From contig NZ_JAJIWO010000001.1 in assembly GCF_020880695.1 (NCBI RefSeq), forward strand, positions 992,001-1,056,000: a stretch of 64,000 nt of DNA, given 5' to 3'. The notes under the pieces were generated by a model. The model did not search any database. It saw only the letters and a list, made by a program, of their open reading frames with translations, and was not told the DNA's origin. This DNA is from Mucilaginibacter sp. UR6-11. GTDB lineage: Bacteria; Bacteroidota; Bacteroidia; Sphingobacteriales; Sphingobacteriaceae. Positions 34,800 to 44,281 of the stretch are shown in pieces (the stretch's first letter is position 1; every line of letters starts with the position of its first letter). Made by a program: the position numbers and the translations under genes.

Positions 34800-35807
34800 T
34801 TAAAGTAAATATTCAATTATCCGTTTTTCAGACTCAAAAGATGTTAATTGGTTTAACCCCATTGCTTCCACGGCACTATTAATTAATTTATTTTCATTCA
34901 ATGTTTGTGATTGCCCTAGTTTTTGTCTGAAATAGGCCCCCGCATCAAGCATGGCCTTTAGCGGGATCATGCCAATCAGTTCGCTGCCAACCACAGTTAT
35001 GTTATGTGCCAGGGCCCTCGACTTTACTTCATCAAAAACAATATGGATTGGTGTTACCGCTATGTTTGTTAAATTCATTGACACTTGGGCCAGGCCATAC
35101 TCTTCTATATACCAGCCTATGGCTTTTACGTATTTTAATGCCCCGGGTATCCGTTGTTTACCATTTTCATTAATCACAATCCGGCCGGTTTCGCGTACTT
35201 CGCAGGCAATTTCATTGGCTATGTTGATTGACTGCGTATCCAGGTTGATATTATAAGCGATCAAAAAATCGCGCGCGCCGATAACGGTTGCACCGCGCCG
35301 GGCATCCATTTCGGCCGGGCCAAAATCCGGTTTCCAAGCGGGTAATTTTATTTTTTTGAAGAACCCCTCGTATTCGCCTGCCCTTATAGCGGCCAGGTTG
35401 CTGCGGGTTTTATTGGGTTGCGAGTGCTCATATAAATAAACCGGTATCTGCAGCTCTTCGCCAACCCTCCGGGCCAGGTGTTCGGCATATACAGCAACTT
35501 CATCAAGTGTAATATGGCTAATGGGGATGAGCGGGCAGACATCCGTAGCGCCCATGCGTGGGTGCTCCCCTTTTTGGGCCCGCATATCAATCAGTTCGCC
35601 GGCCATTTTAATAGCCAGGAAGGCAGCCTCAACAACTGCATCCGGCTCGCCGGCAAAAGTCACCACCGTTCGGTTGGCGTCCTTACCCGCGTCGACATTT
35701 AATAATTTAACCCCGGTTACCGACGCTATTTCACCGGTAATACTATTGATGATGTCAGGATCAACACCCTCGCTAAAATTGGGCACGCACTCTATGATTG
35801 GCTTCAT
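34800..35807 (-). CDS. ftcD: Glutamate formimidoyltransferase
   Basis: This 335-residue enzyme transfers the formimidoyl group from formiminoglutamate to tetrahydrofolate, the last step of one histidine degradation route. The sequence begins ECVPNFSEG, the family signature, followed by DAGKDANRTVVTFAGEP, GEHPRMGATDVCPLIPI and VSMNLTNI. It is the mono-functional form, lacking the cyclodeaminase domain. No hut genes are next to it. The start at 35807 gives the canonical N-terminus. Confidence 0.93.
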   Translation of the reverse strand: MKPIIECVPNFSEGVDPDIINSITGEIASVTGVKLLNVDAGKDANRTVVTFAGEPDAVVEAAFLAIKMAGELIDMRAQKGEHPRMGATDVCPLIPISHITLDEVAVYAEHLARRVGEELQIPVYLYEHSQPNKTRSNLAAIRAGEYEGFFKKIKLPAWKPDFGPAEMDARRGATVIGARDFLIAYNINLDTQSINIANEIACEVRETGRIVINENGKQRIPGALKYVKAIGWYIEEYGLAQVSMNLTNIAVTPIHIVFDEVKSRALAHNITVVGSELIGMIPLKAMLDAGAYFRQKLGQSQTLNENKLINSAVEAMGLNQLTSFESEKRIIEYLL

Positions 35808-36011
35808 ATGGCATGCAAGTTAATTATTATTTGACAACTGTAATATGATGATGCCAAGCCAAAATCAGCTAATTTATAAGCTGAATATTGTAACTAACTA
35901 ACAAAACCGCAGTCTTATCACCGGGAGTAAGTGTTAATTTAAGTTAAGAAGTGTTAAAAATCCTCCAGCACTATCTTTTTAGTTATACATTAGCCTAAAC
36001 TAAATCTACCT

Positions 36012-38807
36012 ATGAAAATCACAATTTTATCAATAGCGTTATTAACGCTGTTGTCAATAACCGGGTACGCGCAAAGCAATTATGCGGTCACCGGCTCGGC
36101 TATTGACACATCCGAAAAAAAAGCTCTCCAAAACACCACCATCATGATTCTGAATGCTAAAGACTCTACCCTGTCAAAGTTTAGCCGCGCTGACGGAGAT
36201 GGAGCATTTCGCATTAATAATCTTAACGCTGGCAAATTTATACTGGTAATGTCTTATCCGGGTTACGCGGATTATACCGAAGATTTTATACTGGACGGCA
36301 AAACGGAACCTATCCATAACTTCGGCAAAATAAGCCTGGTACTGAAATCACGCTTATTGAAAGACGTGATCATTAAGGGCCAGGTAACGGCAATAAAAGT
36401 AAAAGGTGACACTACCGAGTTTAACGCCAAGGCCTACGTCATACAACCCAATGATAAGGTCGAGGACCTGATAAGGCAATTCCCGGGGATACAGGTTGAC
36501 AAAGACGGGAAAATAACGGCCCAGGGCCAAACCGTTAACAAGGTATTACTTGATGGTGAAGAATTTTTCGGCGATGATCCAACCCTGGTGACCAAAAATA
36601 TACGTGCCGATATGGTTGATAAAGTACAGCTATATGATAAGAAAAGCGACCAGGCGACTTTTACGGGGATTGATGACGGTGTTAAAACCAAAACTTTAAA
36701 TATTAAATTGAAAGATGGCAAAAAGAGCGGCTACTTTGGTAAAGCAGACTTTGGGATAGGTACAGACAAGTACTATACCGGGCAGCTGCTGTTTAATAAA
36801 TTTCAAAACAAAGAGAAATTCTCATTATACGGCACAGCGGCCAACACAGGTAAAACCGGGCTTAGCTGGGATGATGCACAAAAATATGCCGACGGCAGCG
36901 CACCTACTTTTGAGGACGGCGGGGTTTATTATGTTGGCGGCGGCGACGATCTGTATTACACCGGCGAAGGTATCCCCAAGGCAAAAACCAGCGGGGCGCA
37001 TTATGACAACAAATGGGATAGTGACAAATACGCCGTTAACAGTAACTATAAACTTGGCGCCCTGGATATTGACGGAACGAAAAGAACGGTGAGCCAAAAC
37101 AACTTACCGGGCCGTGTTATCAATAGTAATACCAGCCAGGAATCTCATAATTCTACATTCAGGCAAAAAATTGATGCTACCTTAACCATTAAACTTGATA
37201 CTACCTCCAACTTAAAAATTGCGGTTGACGGCACCTATAAACATCTTAAATCCAAAACAACAACTGTAGATACCAACCGGCGCGGTGATAACACTTTACT
37301 AAACATCAGCAATAACGATTTGAGTAATGATCGCGATCAGCATATATTTAACGCCAGTACTTTTTATACTAAAAAGTTAAAGAAAAAAGGGCGCACTTTA
37401 TCGGCATTGGTAAGTGCTTCATCAAATGATGATCAAAGCACGGGCTACCTAAAATCAAACCTGGCTTATTTTGACACCACCGGAACCTTAACCCGTAACG
37501 AGCCAACCGACCAGTATAAAACCAGCCACAATAAAAACACCACGCTAAATACAAACATTACTTATACCGAGCCGCTTACGAAGGAATTTTCAGTTATATT
37601 TAATTATGGCTTAAACGTAAACAACGGCAGCTCAGACCGCCGGGCATATAGTAAAGCCGCTGCCGGGAACAATTATGATGTGCTTGTAGACTCGTTGAGT
37701 AATTATTTTAAGCTGAACCAGCTATCTAACCAGGCTGGCGCCGTAATTAATTATACCAAAGGAAAAACGGTGATAAACTTTGGCACCAAAGCGTCTGATG
37801 TCTCTTTCAAACAAATCAATGAGTATACTGATGAAATCCTTAAAAGGCATTTCATAAACTGGAACCCCCAGGCTATGGTTTCGTATAAATTTTCTCAGCA
37901 GCAAACCGTAAGATTAAGCTATAACGGCAATACTAATCAACCGTCTATTAATCAGATACAGCCTGTTAAAAATAACAACAACCCGTTATATGTTATACTG
38001 GGCAATCCGGATCTTACCCCCTCGTTCAGAAACAGTTTTGACGGGTATTTTAACTCCTATAAAGTGTTAAGCGGACAAAGCATCTACCTGTCTGCCAACT
38101 ATTCATTTACCACAAACCCCATTGTAAACAATACGGCTACCGACGCGGGGGGAAAAACAACTGTACAATATTTTAACCTTCATGGTAAAAGCCCGCATAA
38201 CTTTAACGTTTATGCCGATCTGGGCCGCAAAATAAAAGGGCCGGATATTAACGTTGGTATAGGTGGCAGCATATATGGCAATACCTCATACAATATGGTA
38301 AAAAATGATATAAACGCCAGCAACCAGTTAAACACTACCAACGCCATTAACTATTCGGGCAGAATAAATGTTAATAAATATGTAGAGAATAAATATAGTT
38401 TTTACCTGTCGGGCGGCCCAACTTATAGTATCAATCAATCATCATTACAAGCTATTAGCAACAGTAACGGTGGGGGATTTAACGGCTATGGCGGATTTAA
38501 CGGCTATCTGCCACATCAATTTGAAATAGGTACTGATGTTAATTACACCTATACCGCAAAAACTGCGGCACTGCCCCAGGGTTTTAGGTCTACCATATGG
38601 AACGCCACTTTAGCCAAATATTTCTTTAAAGAGAAAAGCCTGAAACTATCTGCAACCGTTAATGACCTATTGAACCAGAACAATGGTTTTAACCGCTATG
38701 CCAGTGGCAGTGTTATTACCGAAGAAAGATACACTACCATAAAAAGATATTTCATGTTCTCCATAACTTATGATTTTACCAAAATGACAGCCGGATCAAC
38801 TAAATAA
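36012..38807 (+). CDS. Outer-membrane beta-barrel receptor with carboxypeptidase-like N-terminal domain
   Basis: This 931-residue TonB-dependent-receptor-like protein has a Sec signal (LLTLLSITGYAQ). A carboxypeptidase-D regulatory-like domain spans about 22-105 (GSAIDTSEKKALQNTTIMI). A plug-like domain follows at about 130-250 (DLIRQFPGIQVDKDGKI; VNKVLLDGEEFFGDDP), then a large beta-barrel of the outer-membrane beta-barrel (OMP_b-brl) type. It ends in an aromatic strand (YFMFSITYDFTKM). The ligand is unknown. The GLPGLI-family gene starts six bases later, a pairing seen often in Bacteroidota, suggesting a joint role in export or surface assembly. Confidence 0.88.
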   Translation: MKITILSIALLTLLSITGYAQSNYAVTGSAIDTSEKKALQNTTIMILNAKDSTLSKFSRADGDGAFRINNLNAGKFILVMSYPGYADYTEDFILDGKTEPIHNFGKISLVLKSRLLKDVIIKGQVTAIKVKGDTTEFNAKAYVIQPNDKVEDLIRQFPGIQVDKDGKITAQGQTVNKVLLDGEEFFGDDPTLVTKNIRADMVDKVQLYDKKSDQATFTGIDDGVKTKTLNIKLKDGKKSGYFGKADFGIGTDKYYTGQLLFNKFQNKEKFSLYGTAANTGKTGLSWDDAQKYADGSAPTFEDGGVYYVGGGDDLYYTGEGIPKAKTSGAHYDNKWDSDKYAVNSNYKLGALDIDGTKRTVSQNNLPGRVINSNTSQESHNSTFRQKIDATLTIKLDTTSNLKIAVDGTYKHLKSKTTTVDTNRRGDNTLLNISNNDLSNDRDQHIFNASTFYTKKLKKKGRTLSALVSASSNDDQSTGYLKSNLAYFDTTGTLTRNEPTDQYKTSHNKNTTLNTNITYTEPLTKEFSVIFNYGLNVNNGSSDRRAYSKAAAGNNYDVLVDSLSNYFKLNQLSNQAGAVINYTKGKTVINFGTKASDVSFKQINEYTDEILKRHFINWNPQAMVSYKFSQQQTVRLSYNGNTNQPSINQIQPVKNNNNPLYVILGNPDLTPSFRNSFDGYFNSYKVLSGQSIYLSANYSFTTNPIVNNTATDAGGKTTVQYFNLHGKSPHNFNVYADLGRKIKGPDINVGIGGSIYGNTSYNMVKNDINASNQLNTTNAINYSGRINVNKYVENKYSFYLSGGPTYSINQSSLQAISNSNGGGFNGYGGFNGYLPHQFEIGTDVNYTYTAKTAALPQGFRSTIWNATLAKYFFKEKSLKLSATVNDLLNQNNGFNRYASGSVITEERYTTIKRYFMFSITYDFTKMTAGSTK

Positions 38808-38813
38808 CAACCT

Positions 38814-39590
38814 ATGAAAAACCTTTTAATAACATTTGGCTGCTTTTTGATATTAGCCAACACCAACTGCCTGGCACAAACAGAACACTTTACCACATCG
38901 GGTATTATTGAGTTTACCAAAACGTCAAATGCCTATGCTATAATTCGTAAAGAGATAAATAAAGACAATGAATCGTATACTCAAAACGCTTTTGAGGAAT
39001 ACAAGAAAACACAACCGCAGTTTAAAGTATTAAAGAGCACTTTAAAATTTGGCAGTAATAAAACGTTATTTACACCTGTTGAGCCCGAGACACCGCCAAC
39101 CAATTATTTTTTTAACGTGGTGATAGCTGAACAGAACTCGACCGTTTATACTGACCTGAATACGGGTATAAGCACCAGCCAGAAAAAAGTATTTGAAGAA
39201 ACCTTTTTGTTGAAAGATACGGTCCGCAAAATTAAATGGAAAATTACTGACGAAACCCGCGAAATAGCAGGCTACCAATGCCGCAGGGCCAATGCGCTGA
39301 TAATGGATTCTGTTTATGTAGTTGCTTTTTATACGGACAGGATATTGGTAACCGGCGGGCCGGAATCATTTACCGGATTGCCGGGTATGATACTGGGTGT
39401 AGCACTGCCACACGAAAACGTAAGCTGGTTTGCCACCAAAATAACGGATACCAGTATGCCAGAAAGCACTATAATTCCGCCAAAAAAAGGCAAGCCGGTA
39501 AACAATACGCAATTTAAAGAAACGCTTAACAGCGCTTTAAAAGAATGGGGTACTTATGCGCACAGTTATTTAAAGGCGTTTTACTTGTAG
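38814..39590 (+). CDS. GLPGLI family secreted protein
   Basis: This 258-residue protein has a Sec signal (LANTNCLAQ; the Cys is inside the signal region and not a convincing lipobox). It carries the family signature in FTGLPGMILGVALPHENVSWFA, with GLPGMI in place of GLPGLI. The family is restricted to Bacteroidota and found next to outer-membrane receptors, as here, with a six-base gap. Function is unknown. Confidence 0.9.
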   Translation: MKNLLITFGCFLILANTNCLAQTEHFTTSGIIEFTKTSNAYAIIRKEINKDNESYTQNAFEEYKKTQPQFKVLKSTLKFGSNKTLFTPVEPETPPTNYFFNVVIAEQNSTVYTDLNTGISTSQKKVFEETFLLKDTVRKIKWKITDETREIAGYQCRRANALIMDSVYVVAFYTDRILVTGGPESFTGLPGMILGVALPHENVSWFATKITDTSMPESTIIPPKKGKPVNNTQFKETLNSALKEWGTYAHSYLKAFYL

Positions 39591-39680
39591 CCCTGATCAC
39601 TCGGCAAAAAACCTGCTAAAGATTCAAAACTTAGCTACGTGTCACATAAAAACAACAAAAGCATTGACTATTAAATCAGG

Positions 39681-41558
39681 CTAGTTATCGCCATTAAAAT
39701 CAATCAACCTTCGGCCTTTGATAAGCATTTTTATGCGCTGGCGTTTTAAGGAGATCTTTACGTGGGCAAACTCATTTTTTTCGATATCGCGGCTGTAAGC
39801 ACTGATGATATCTTTATAAGCCAACACTCCAATTACCTTACCAGCTGCTGATAACACAGGCAAAACCTCGGCCCCAGTTTTTGACATCTGCTCTACGGCG
39901 TGGCGCAGATTGTCTTTTGTATTTACACCTGTTATGACTTTTGGATCCACAATTTCTTTTAACAGCAAATTATCATTCAGCTTCTGATCATAAATATCAG
40001 TAAGTTTAACAGTGCCCGCATATTCGCCCTGGTTATTTACAGCAATAAAATTATTGTCGCTACCGGGGTTGGCAGCCAGCCAGCTCCTTATATCCTGAAT
40101 GTTGGTATTTTCATTGATTACCGTTTCGGTACTGTTTACCATCTGCCCCACTGTAATTTTTTGCAGGACGTCCGGTTCAAACGAATCGGGTGTTGAAATA
40201 CCGCGGCGCGCAATTTTTTCGGTCATAATGGTGTTTTCCATCAGGAAAAAAGAAACGATGTAAGCGCCGGTACAGGCACCCAGCAAGGGCAGCAAAGCGT
40301 GCGACTGCATGGTAGCCTCCAGTGCAAAAACGATGCTGGTCAGATAAGCTCTTGATGCTCCGGCAAACATAGCCGACATCCCGATCAGCGCAGCTAATGG
40401 TATATTAATACCTGAGTCCGGGAACATCTTTAAGATCAATATCCCTATCACCGATCCGGCAGCGCCGCCCATGGTCAGCAACGGAGCCAGTGTACCGCCC
40501 GAAGTACCGCTGCCTAAGGCTATAGCCCACGACAGGAACTTGAATATACACAAGCTCAATACCAGCGCCAGCGGCCACTTACCCGACAGGATACCGGTAA
40601 TGTTATCATAACCCACACCTAAGGTATGCGGCGAATAAAAGCCGATTAAACCTACAGCCAAACCACCCAGTGCCGGCCACCACATCCAGTGGATAGGCAG
40701 TTTCTCAAAGGCATCCTCAACCCAGTAAACAATTTTAGTGATACCCAGCGAAATGAAACCAATAAAAATCCCCATGAAGCTGTATATGCCCAGCGCCAGG
40801 TTTGATGGTATGGCAACCTCAGGCATTTGAAATACCGGGCCAGATTCAAATAATAAATGATGGCCCGCTGCACCGGTAATACAGGCTAAAGCAACCGGTA
40901 ATATTGATCGTGGTGAAAACTCGAATAACAATAATTCAATAGCCAAAAATACGGCTGCTATCGGCGTGCCAAATATAGCTGACATACCCGCCGTAGCCCC
41001 GGCAGCCAGGATAATTTTACGCTCATTGGCCGTAACTTTAAACAACTGGCCCAAGGTTGACCCAAGCGCGCCACCTGTTGCGATAATGGGCCCTTCGGCG
41101 CCAAAAGGACCACCGGTACCGATGGCTATTGCCGATGAGATAGGCTTGAGTAAAGTAATAGAGGGCTTAATGTTACTCTCATTAACCAATATCTGTTCCA
41201 TAGCCTCCGGGATGCCATGCCCGCGTATGGCTTTTGATCCGTAGAGGGCCATAAAGCCAACAACGACACCGCCGATAGCCGGTATTAAAATCACCCAGGC
41301 ACCTAAATGGTTATTGGCCGGGCTGTTAAAACCCAGGGTAAATGAGCCATAAAAAGCGATATTGGTCACCAGGTTAATTAAGGATACCAGCACTTTGGCT
41401 ATAAAGCTTATGGCTACCGCCACCGCAACCGTATATGCACAAATAGTTAACAGGCGCCCTTTAATGATAAAAGGCCTTTTTAAGTTACCTTCGGCGATTT
41501 CTAAATTGTTTAATAACGGCGATATGGGAATGCCATTGGGTATTTCAGCGTTTTTCAT
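39681..41558 (-). CDS. ClC-type chloride channel or transporter with CBS domains
   Basis: This 625-residue protein has ten or more helices and the ClC motifs GHGIPEAM, GPFGAEGPII (the gating Glu is present in GAEGP) and GTSGGTLAPLLT. Two CBS domains follow at about residues 480-600 (VGQMVNSTETVINENTNI; ITGVNTKDNLRHAV). It moves Cl-, as a channel or H+/Cl- exchanger, across the inner membrane, with regulation by CBS ligands such as ATP. The first 15 residues are polar. The ECF sigma gene lies 136 bases upstream on the same strand, so a shared transcript is possible. Confidence 0.92.
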   Translation of the reverse strand: MKNAEIPNGIPISPLLNNLEIAEGNLKRPFIIKGRLLTICAYTVAVAVAISFIAKVLVSLINLVTNIAFYGSFTLGFNSPANNHLGAWVILIPAIGGVVVGFMALYGSKAIRGHGIPEAMEQILVNESNIKPSITLLKPISSAIAIGTGGPFGAEGPIIATGGALGSTLGQLFKVTANERKIILAAGATAGMSAIFGTPIAAVFLAIELLLFEFSPRSILPVALACITGAAGHHLLFESGPVFQMPEVAIPSNLALGIYSFMGIFIGFISLGITKIVYWVEDAFEKLPIHWMWWPALGGLAVGLIGFYSPHTLGVGYDNITGILSGKWPLALVLSLCIFKFLSWAIALGSGTSGGTLAPLLTMGGAAGSVIGILILKMFPDSGINIPLAALIGMSAMFAGASRAYLTSIVFALEATMQSHALLPLLGACTGAYIVSFFLMENTIMTEKIARRGISTPDSFEPDVLQKITVGQMVNSTETVINENTNIQDIRSWLAANPGSDNNFIAVNNQGEYAGTVKLTDIYDQKLNDNLLLKEIVDPKVITGVNTKDNLRHAVEQMSKTGAEVLPVLSAAGKVIGVLAYKDIISAYSRDIEKNEFAHVKISLKRQRIKMLIKGRRLIDFNGDN

Positions 41559-41694
41559 AGTAAAAAGGAAACAGCGCAGGAAGATTGATGGAGCATCAAC
41601 GTGCTGCGGATATCAAATAATTTGCAATTATATTACTTATATAATATAATTAACAACATTATGGCGTATTTATTTCATTTTTATATGATTTAAA

Positions 41695-42348
41695 TCATAT
41701 TTTATATTGTGTTATTTGCTGCATAACCACATCTACCACCCTATCACAGCGCGATAAATGAAATTCGAAGATCTCCGGCGAGCGATAGTAGTCTTTTAAT
41801 TGATCGCGCAATAACATTTTAGCGCGCATTAACCTGATCTTCACATTTGATTCTTCAATGCCCAGCACTTCCATCGTCTCTTGTGTGCTCATATCTTCCA
41901 TTTCGCGCATTACAAACACCATCCGGTACTTATCGGGCAGTGCAGCTATTGCATTTTCAAGCAGTTGCTTTAGTTCTTTATTCATAACATCATTTAACGG
42001 TGTATGTGTAACTATGTCATTGGTTCTTTTGGCGTTAATTACTTTTTGCCTGTGCTGTAATTTCTTTTTGCGCAGTATACATTCATTTATAAGTATGCGG
42101 GTTATCCAGGTATTAAATTTTGCGCGCTTATTAAAACTGCCCAGGCTTCGATAGGCATATATATAAGTGTTCTGCATAATATCCTCCGCTTCCATATCAT
42201 CCCCGATAAATGACATACTAATGCGGAACATACGTGCATTTAACCTGCGCATTATCGTTTCATACAGATAACTCTGGCCATTTATTATGCGTTCAACAAT
42301 ATCTTCATCGCTTAAAGAATCGGTATTGATCATTGACTTTATATTCAT
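41695..42348 (-). CDS. ECF-type RNA polymerase sigma factor
   Basis: This 217-residue sigma factor has region 2 at residues 14-85 (DEDIVERIINGQSYLYE; EDIMQNTYIYAYRSLGSF) and region 4 at about 125-175 (LPDKYRMVFVMREMEDMSTQE, then NVKIRLMRAKMLLRDQL). A C-terminal extension of about 40 residues after region 4 (YYRSPEIFEFHLSRCDRVVD) is longer than usual and may sense a signal or bind an anti-sigma factor, but no anti-sigma gene is next to it. An inverted repeat upstream at 42387 may regulate it and the divergent DoxX-like gene. Confidence 0.88.
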   Translation of the reverse strand: MNIKSMINTDSLSDEDIVERIINGQSYLYETIMRRLNARMFRISMSFIGDDMEAEDIMQNTYIYAYRSLGSFNKRAKFNTWITRILINECILRKKKLQHRQKVINAKRTNDIVTHTPLNDVMNKELKQLLENAIAALPDKYRMVFVMREMEDMSTQETMEVLGIEESNVKIRLMRAKMLLRDQLKDYYRSPEIFEFHLSRCDRVVDVVMQQITQYKI

Positions 42349-42386
42349 TTGCTATGCTTTACCACCCATAGAGTCAGGCCGGGACC

Positions 42387-42419
42387 AAAGGGTTACATTT
42401 TTATTTTTTGTAACCCTTT
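42387..42419. promoter_or_regulatory. Inverted repeat between divergent sigma and DoxX-like genes
   Basis: AAAGGGTTAC (42387-42396) and GTAACCCTTT (42410-42419) form a perfect 10-bp inverted repeat around a 13-base T-rich spacer, in the 116-base gap between divergently transcribed genes. It could be an operator or, because T-rich DNA follows, a leader terminator for the plus-strand gene. Confidence 0.45.
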
Positions 42420-42464
42420 TTTAACTGGCTGTCTCTAATCAATAAATTTAATCTTAAATAAATT

Positions 42465-42848
42465 ATGGACGAGAAAAAAATTAACCAGGTACAAACGTTG
42501 TTGAAATTTACGTATGGCCTTATTCCTATTGTAGCTGGCGCTGATAAGTTTACAAACCTGCTTACAAATTGGGCGCAATATCTTAATCCTTCGGTTGCCG
42601 GCGCGCTTCCGTTTACACCCCACGTATTTATGGCCATAGTAGGGGTTATTGAAATTATAGCCGGCATATTGGTATTTATAAATGCAGCAAAGGCCGGTTA
42701 CCTGGTGTCAGCGTGGTTAGTGTTAATTGCACTAAGCCTGTTAGCAAGTGGGAAGTTTATTGATATTGCCGTGCGTGATATAGCAATGGCAATTGGAGCT
42801 TATTCATTGGCGCAATTATCGGCAGCATCAAAAAAAGTTTCTTTATAG
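42465..42848 (+). CDS. DoxX-like small membrane protein
   Basis: This 127-residue protein has four predicted helices: LLKFTYGLIPIVAGADKFT, FMAIVGVIEIIAGILVFI, LVSAWLVLIALSLLAS and a C-terminal helix. The GADKF motif in helix 1 is the DoxX-like hallmark. It is divergent from the ECF sigma gene and may be a target of that factor, but this is inference. No redox partner gene adjoins. Confidence 0.78.
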   Translation: MDEKKINQVQTLLKFTYGLIPIVAGADKFTNLLTNWAQYLNPSVAGALPFTPHVFMAIVGVIEIIAGILVFINAAKAGYLVSAWLVLIALSLLASGKFIDIAVRDIAMAIGAYSLAQLSAASKKVSL

Positions 42849-42919
42849 CTGTATTAGGGTTAGCTAAGAACGTTTTTATTTATTAAAATCGTACTTTTAG
42901 CTAACCTTTCACCTGATAC

Positions 42920-44155
42920 ATGAAGACCGTCCGCCTGCTGTTAGTTTTTATCGCTTTTTTAAATGTTTGCGCAACCGCACAGGGGCACTATAACGTTATG
43001 GGTACCATTGCTGATAGTAAAGGCAAACCTGTTAACGGCGCTACCGTATTTATGAGCGGGTCTGAAAAAATAACCGCTACCAATACTGCCGGCCAGTTTA
43101 TATTTTACAATATTGATCCCGGTGCATTTCAGTTGTCGGTAAAAATGCTGGGTTACGCCTATTGTTCAAAAGACATAGTAATCCAGGACAAGTCGGTGGA
43201 AGTTAATATCTCATTAAAAGAAAAACCTATTGCACTTACCGAGGTAAAAATCGGGCCCGATGCATGGGAGAGAAATTACCGGATATTTAAGGACGAGTTT
43301 TTAGATACTACCCCTAACGGTAAAGAATGCACAATATTGAATCCACAGGTTTTAAACTTTAGCACCATGAAACTGGGGTGGGGCAGGATCCTTTTAAAGG
43401 CCGATGCGGATGAGTTTTTGATAATTGAAAACAAAAGGCTGGGATATGGGGTGCACTACCTGCTTAAAACTTTTGAAAATAATGGCCTTACGGGTATCAC
43501 CAGCTATGATGGCGACGCCGTTTTTGAGGAAATGGACGGTACCCCCGAAATGAAAAAAAATTGGGCTAAAAACAGGCTCGAGGCTTATAAAGGTTCATTT
43601 ATGCATTTTTTGCGGTCGGTTTATGCAAACACTACGCTGGATGAAGGATTTATCACGCACCAAATGTATCCTGCGCGGGGCAGTATTAACGGTATATATA
43701 TGGATACCCGGCCGGTAAATTTCGATACGCTGGTTACCCCTATTGATACGTCTTTCATATCATTAAAATTCACCTCGCTATATATTATTTATGATCCGCG
43801 TAAAGCCGGGAAGTTAAAAAGCCAGGGCATAACTTCTGTAAGAAATAAGGTACAACAAACTGATGTAAATGCAGAAATGATTAGTAACTCAAAGATTTTA
43901 CCAGACAGCGCTAATTTTAAGACCCTGGTTACCAGCGGGCCAAATGGCGTTAGCCCGGCTGTACCGGCCACCGTAAAGGTGAGCCCTGATGTAAATAATG
44001 CTTCGCAGATCATATTGAATTTAAGAGAAGCCATTATTGACGCGAAGGGCAGCTATACCGACTACCGCACATTTTTTCTCCGGAAAAACTGGGGTAAAAA
44101 GAGGGTGGGCGACCAATTGCCTTTTGAATATCAGCCTCCTGCCGTAAATAATTGA
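42920..44155 (+). CDS. Carboxypeptidase-like regulatory domain protein
   Basis: This 411-residue secreted protein has a Sec signal ending CATAQ and a carboxypeptidase-D regulatory-like domain at about 22-100 (GTIADSKGKPVNGATVFMSG; MLGYAYCSKDIVIQD). A long C-terminal part follows, with WERNYRIFKDEFLDTTPNG and MHFLRSVYANTTLDEGFI. Proteins with this architecture are abundant in Bacteroidota and usually lack an assigned role; some lie near TonB receptors. It is probably surface-associated or periplasmic. It is 71 bases after the DoxX-like gene. Confidence 0.82.
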   Translation: MKTVRLLLVFIAFLNVCATAQGHYNVMGTIADSKGKPVNGATVFMSGSEKITATNTAGQFIFYNIDPGAFQLSVKMLGYAYCSKDIVIQDKSVEVNISLKEKPIALTEVKIGPDAWERNYRIFKDEFLDTTPNGKECTILNPQVLNFSTMKLGWGRILLKADADEFLIIENKRLGYGVHYLLKTFENNGLTGITSYDGDAVFEEMDGTPEMKKNWAKNRLEAYKGSFMHFLRSVYANTTLDEGFITHQMYPARGSINGIYMDTRPVNFDTLVTPIDTSFISLKFTSLYIIYDPRKAGKLKSQGITSVRNKVQQTDVNAEMISNSKILPDSANFKTLVTSGPNGVSPAVPATVKVSPDVNNASQIILNLREAIIDAKGSYTDYRTFFLRKNWGKKRVGDQLPFEYQPPAVNN

Positions 44156-44230
44156 TTTATTCAGTCTTTGCCTGGCTGAATTTAAATTCATTCGCTCTCT
44201 CCAAATTTGGTCAAATTTTACCCTGCCATG

Positions 44231-44263
44231 TTGCACTCCTTTAAAACATTAAAGATATTTTTG
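44231..44263 (+). promoter_or_regulatory. Candidate promoter of the DACNV-like gene
   Basis: TTG at 44231-44233 and TATTTTTG at 44256-44263 are separated by 22 bases, close to the Bacteroidota form TTTG-N19-21-TAnnTTTG. The start codon is at 44282, so the leader would be very short. The -33 box is only a TTG. Confidence 0.4.
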
Positions 44264-44281
44264 AGGTATAAATAACCATTA

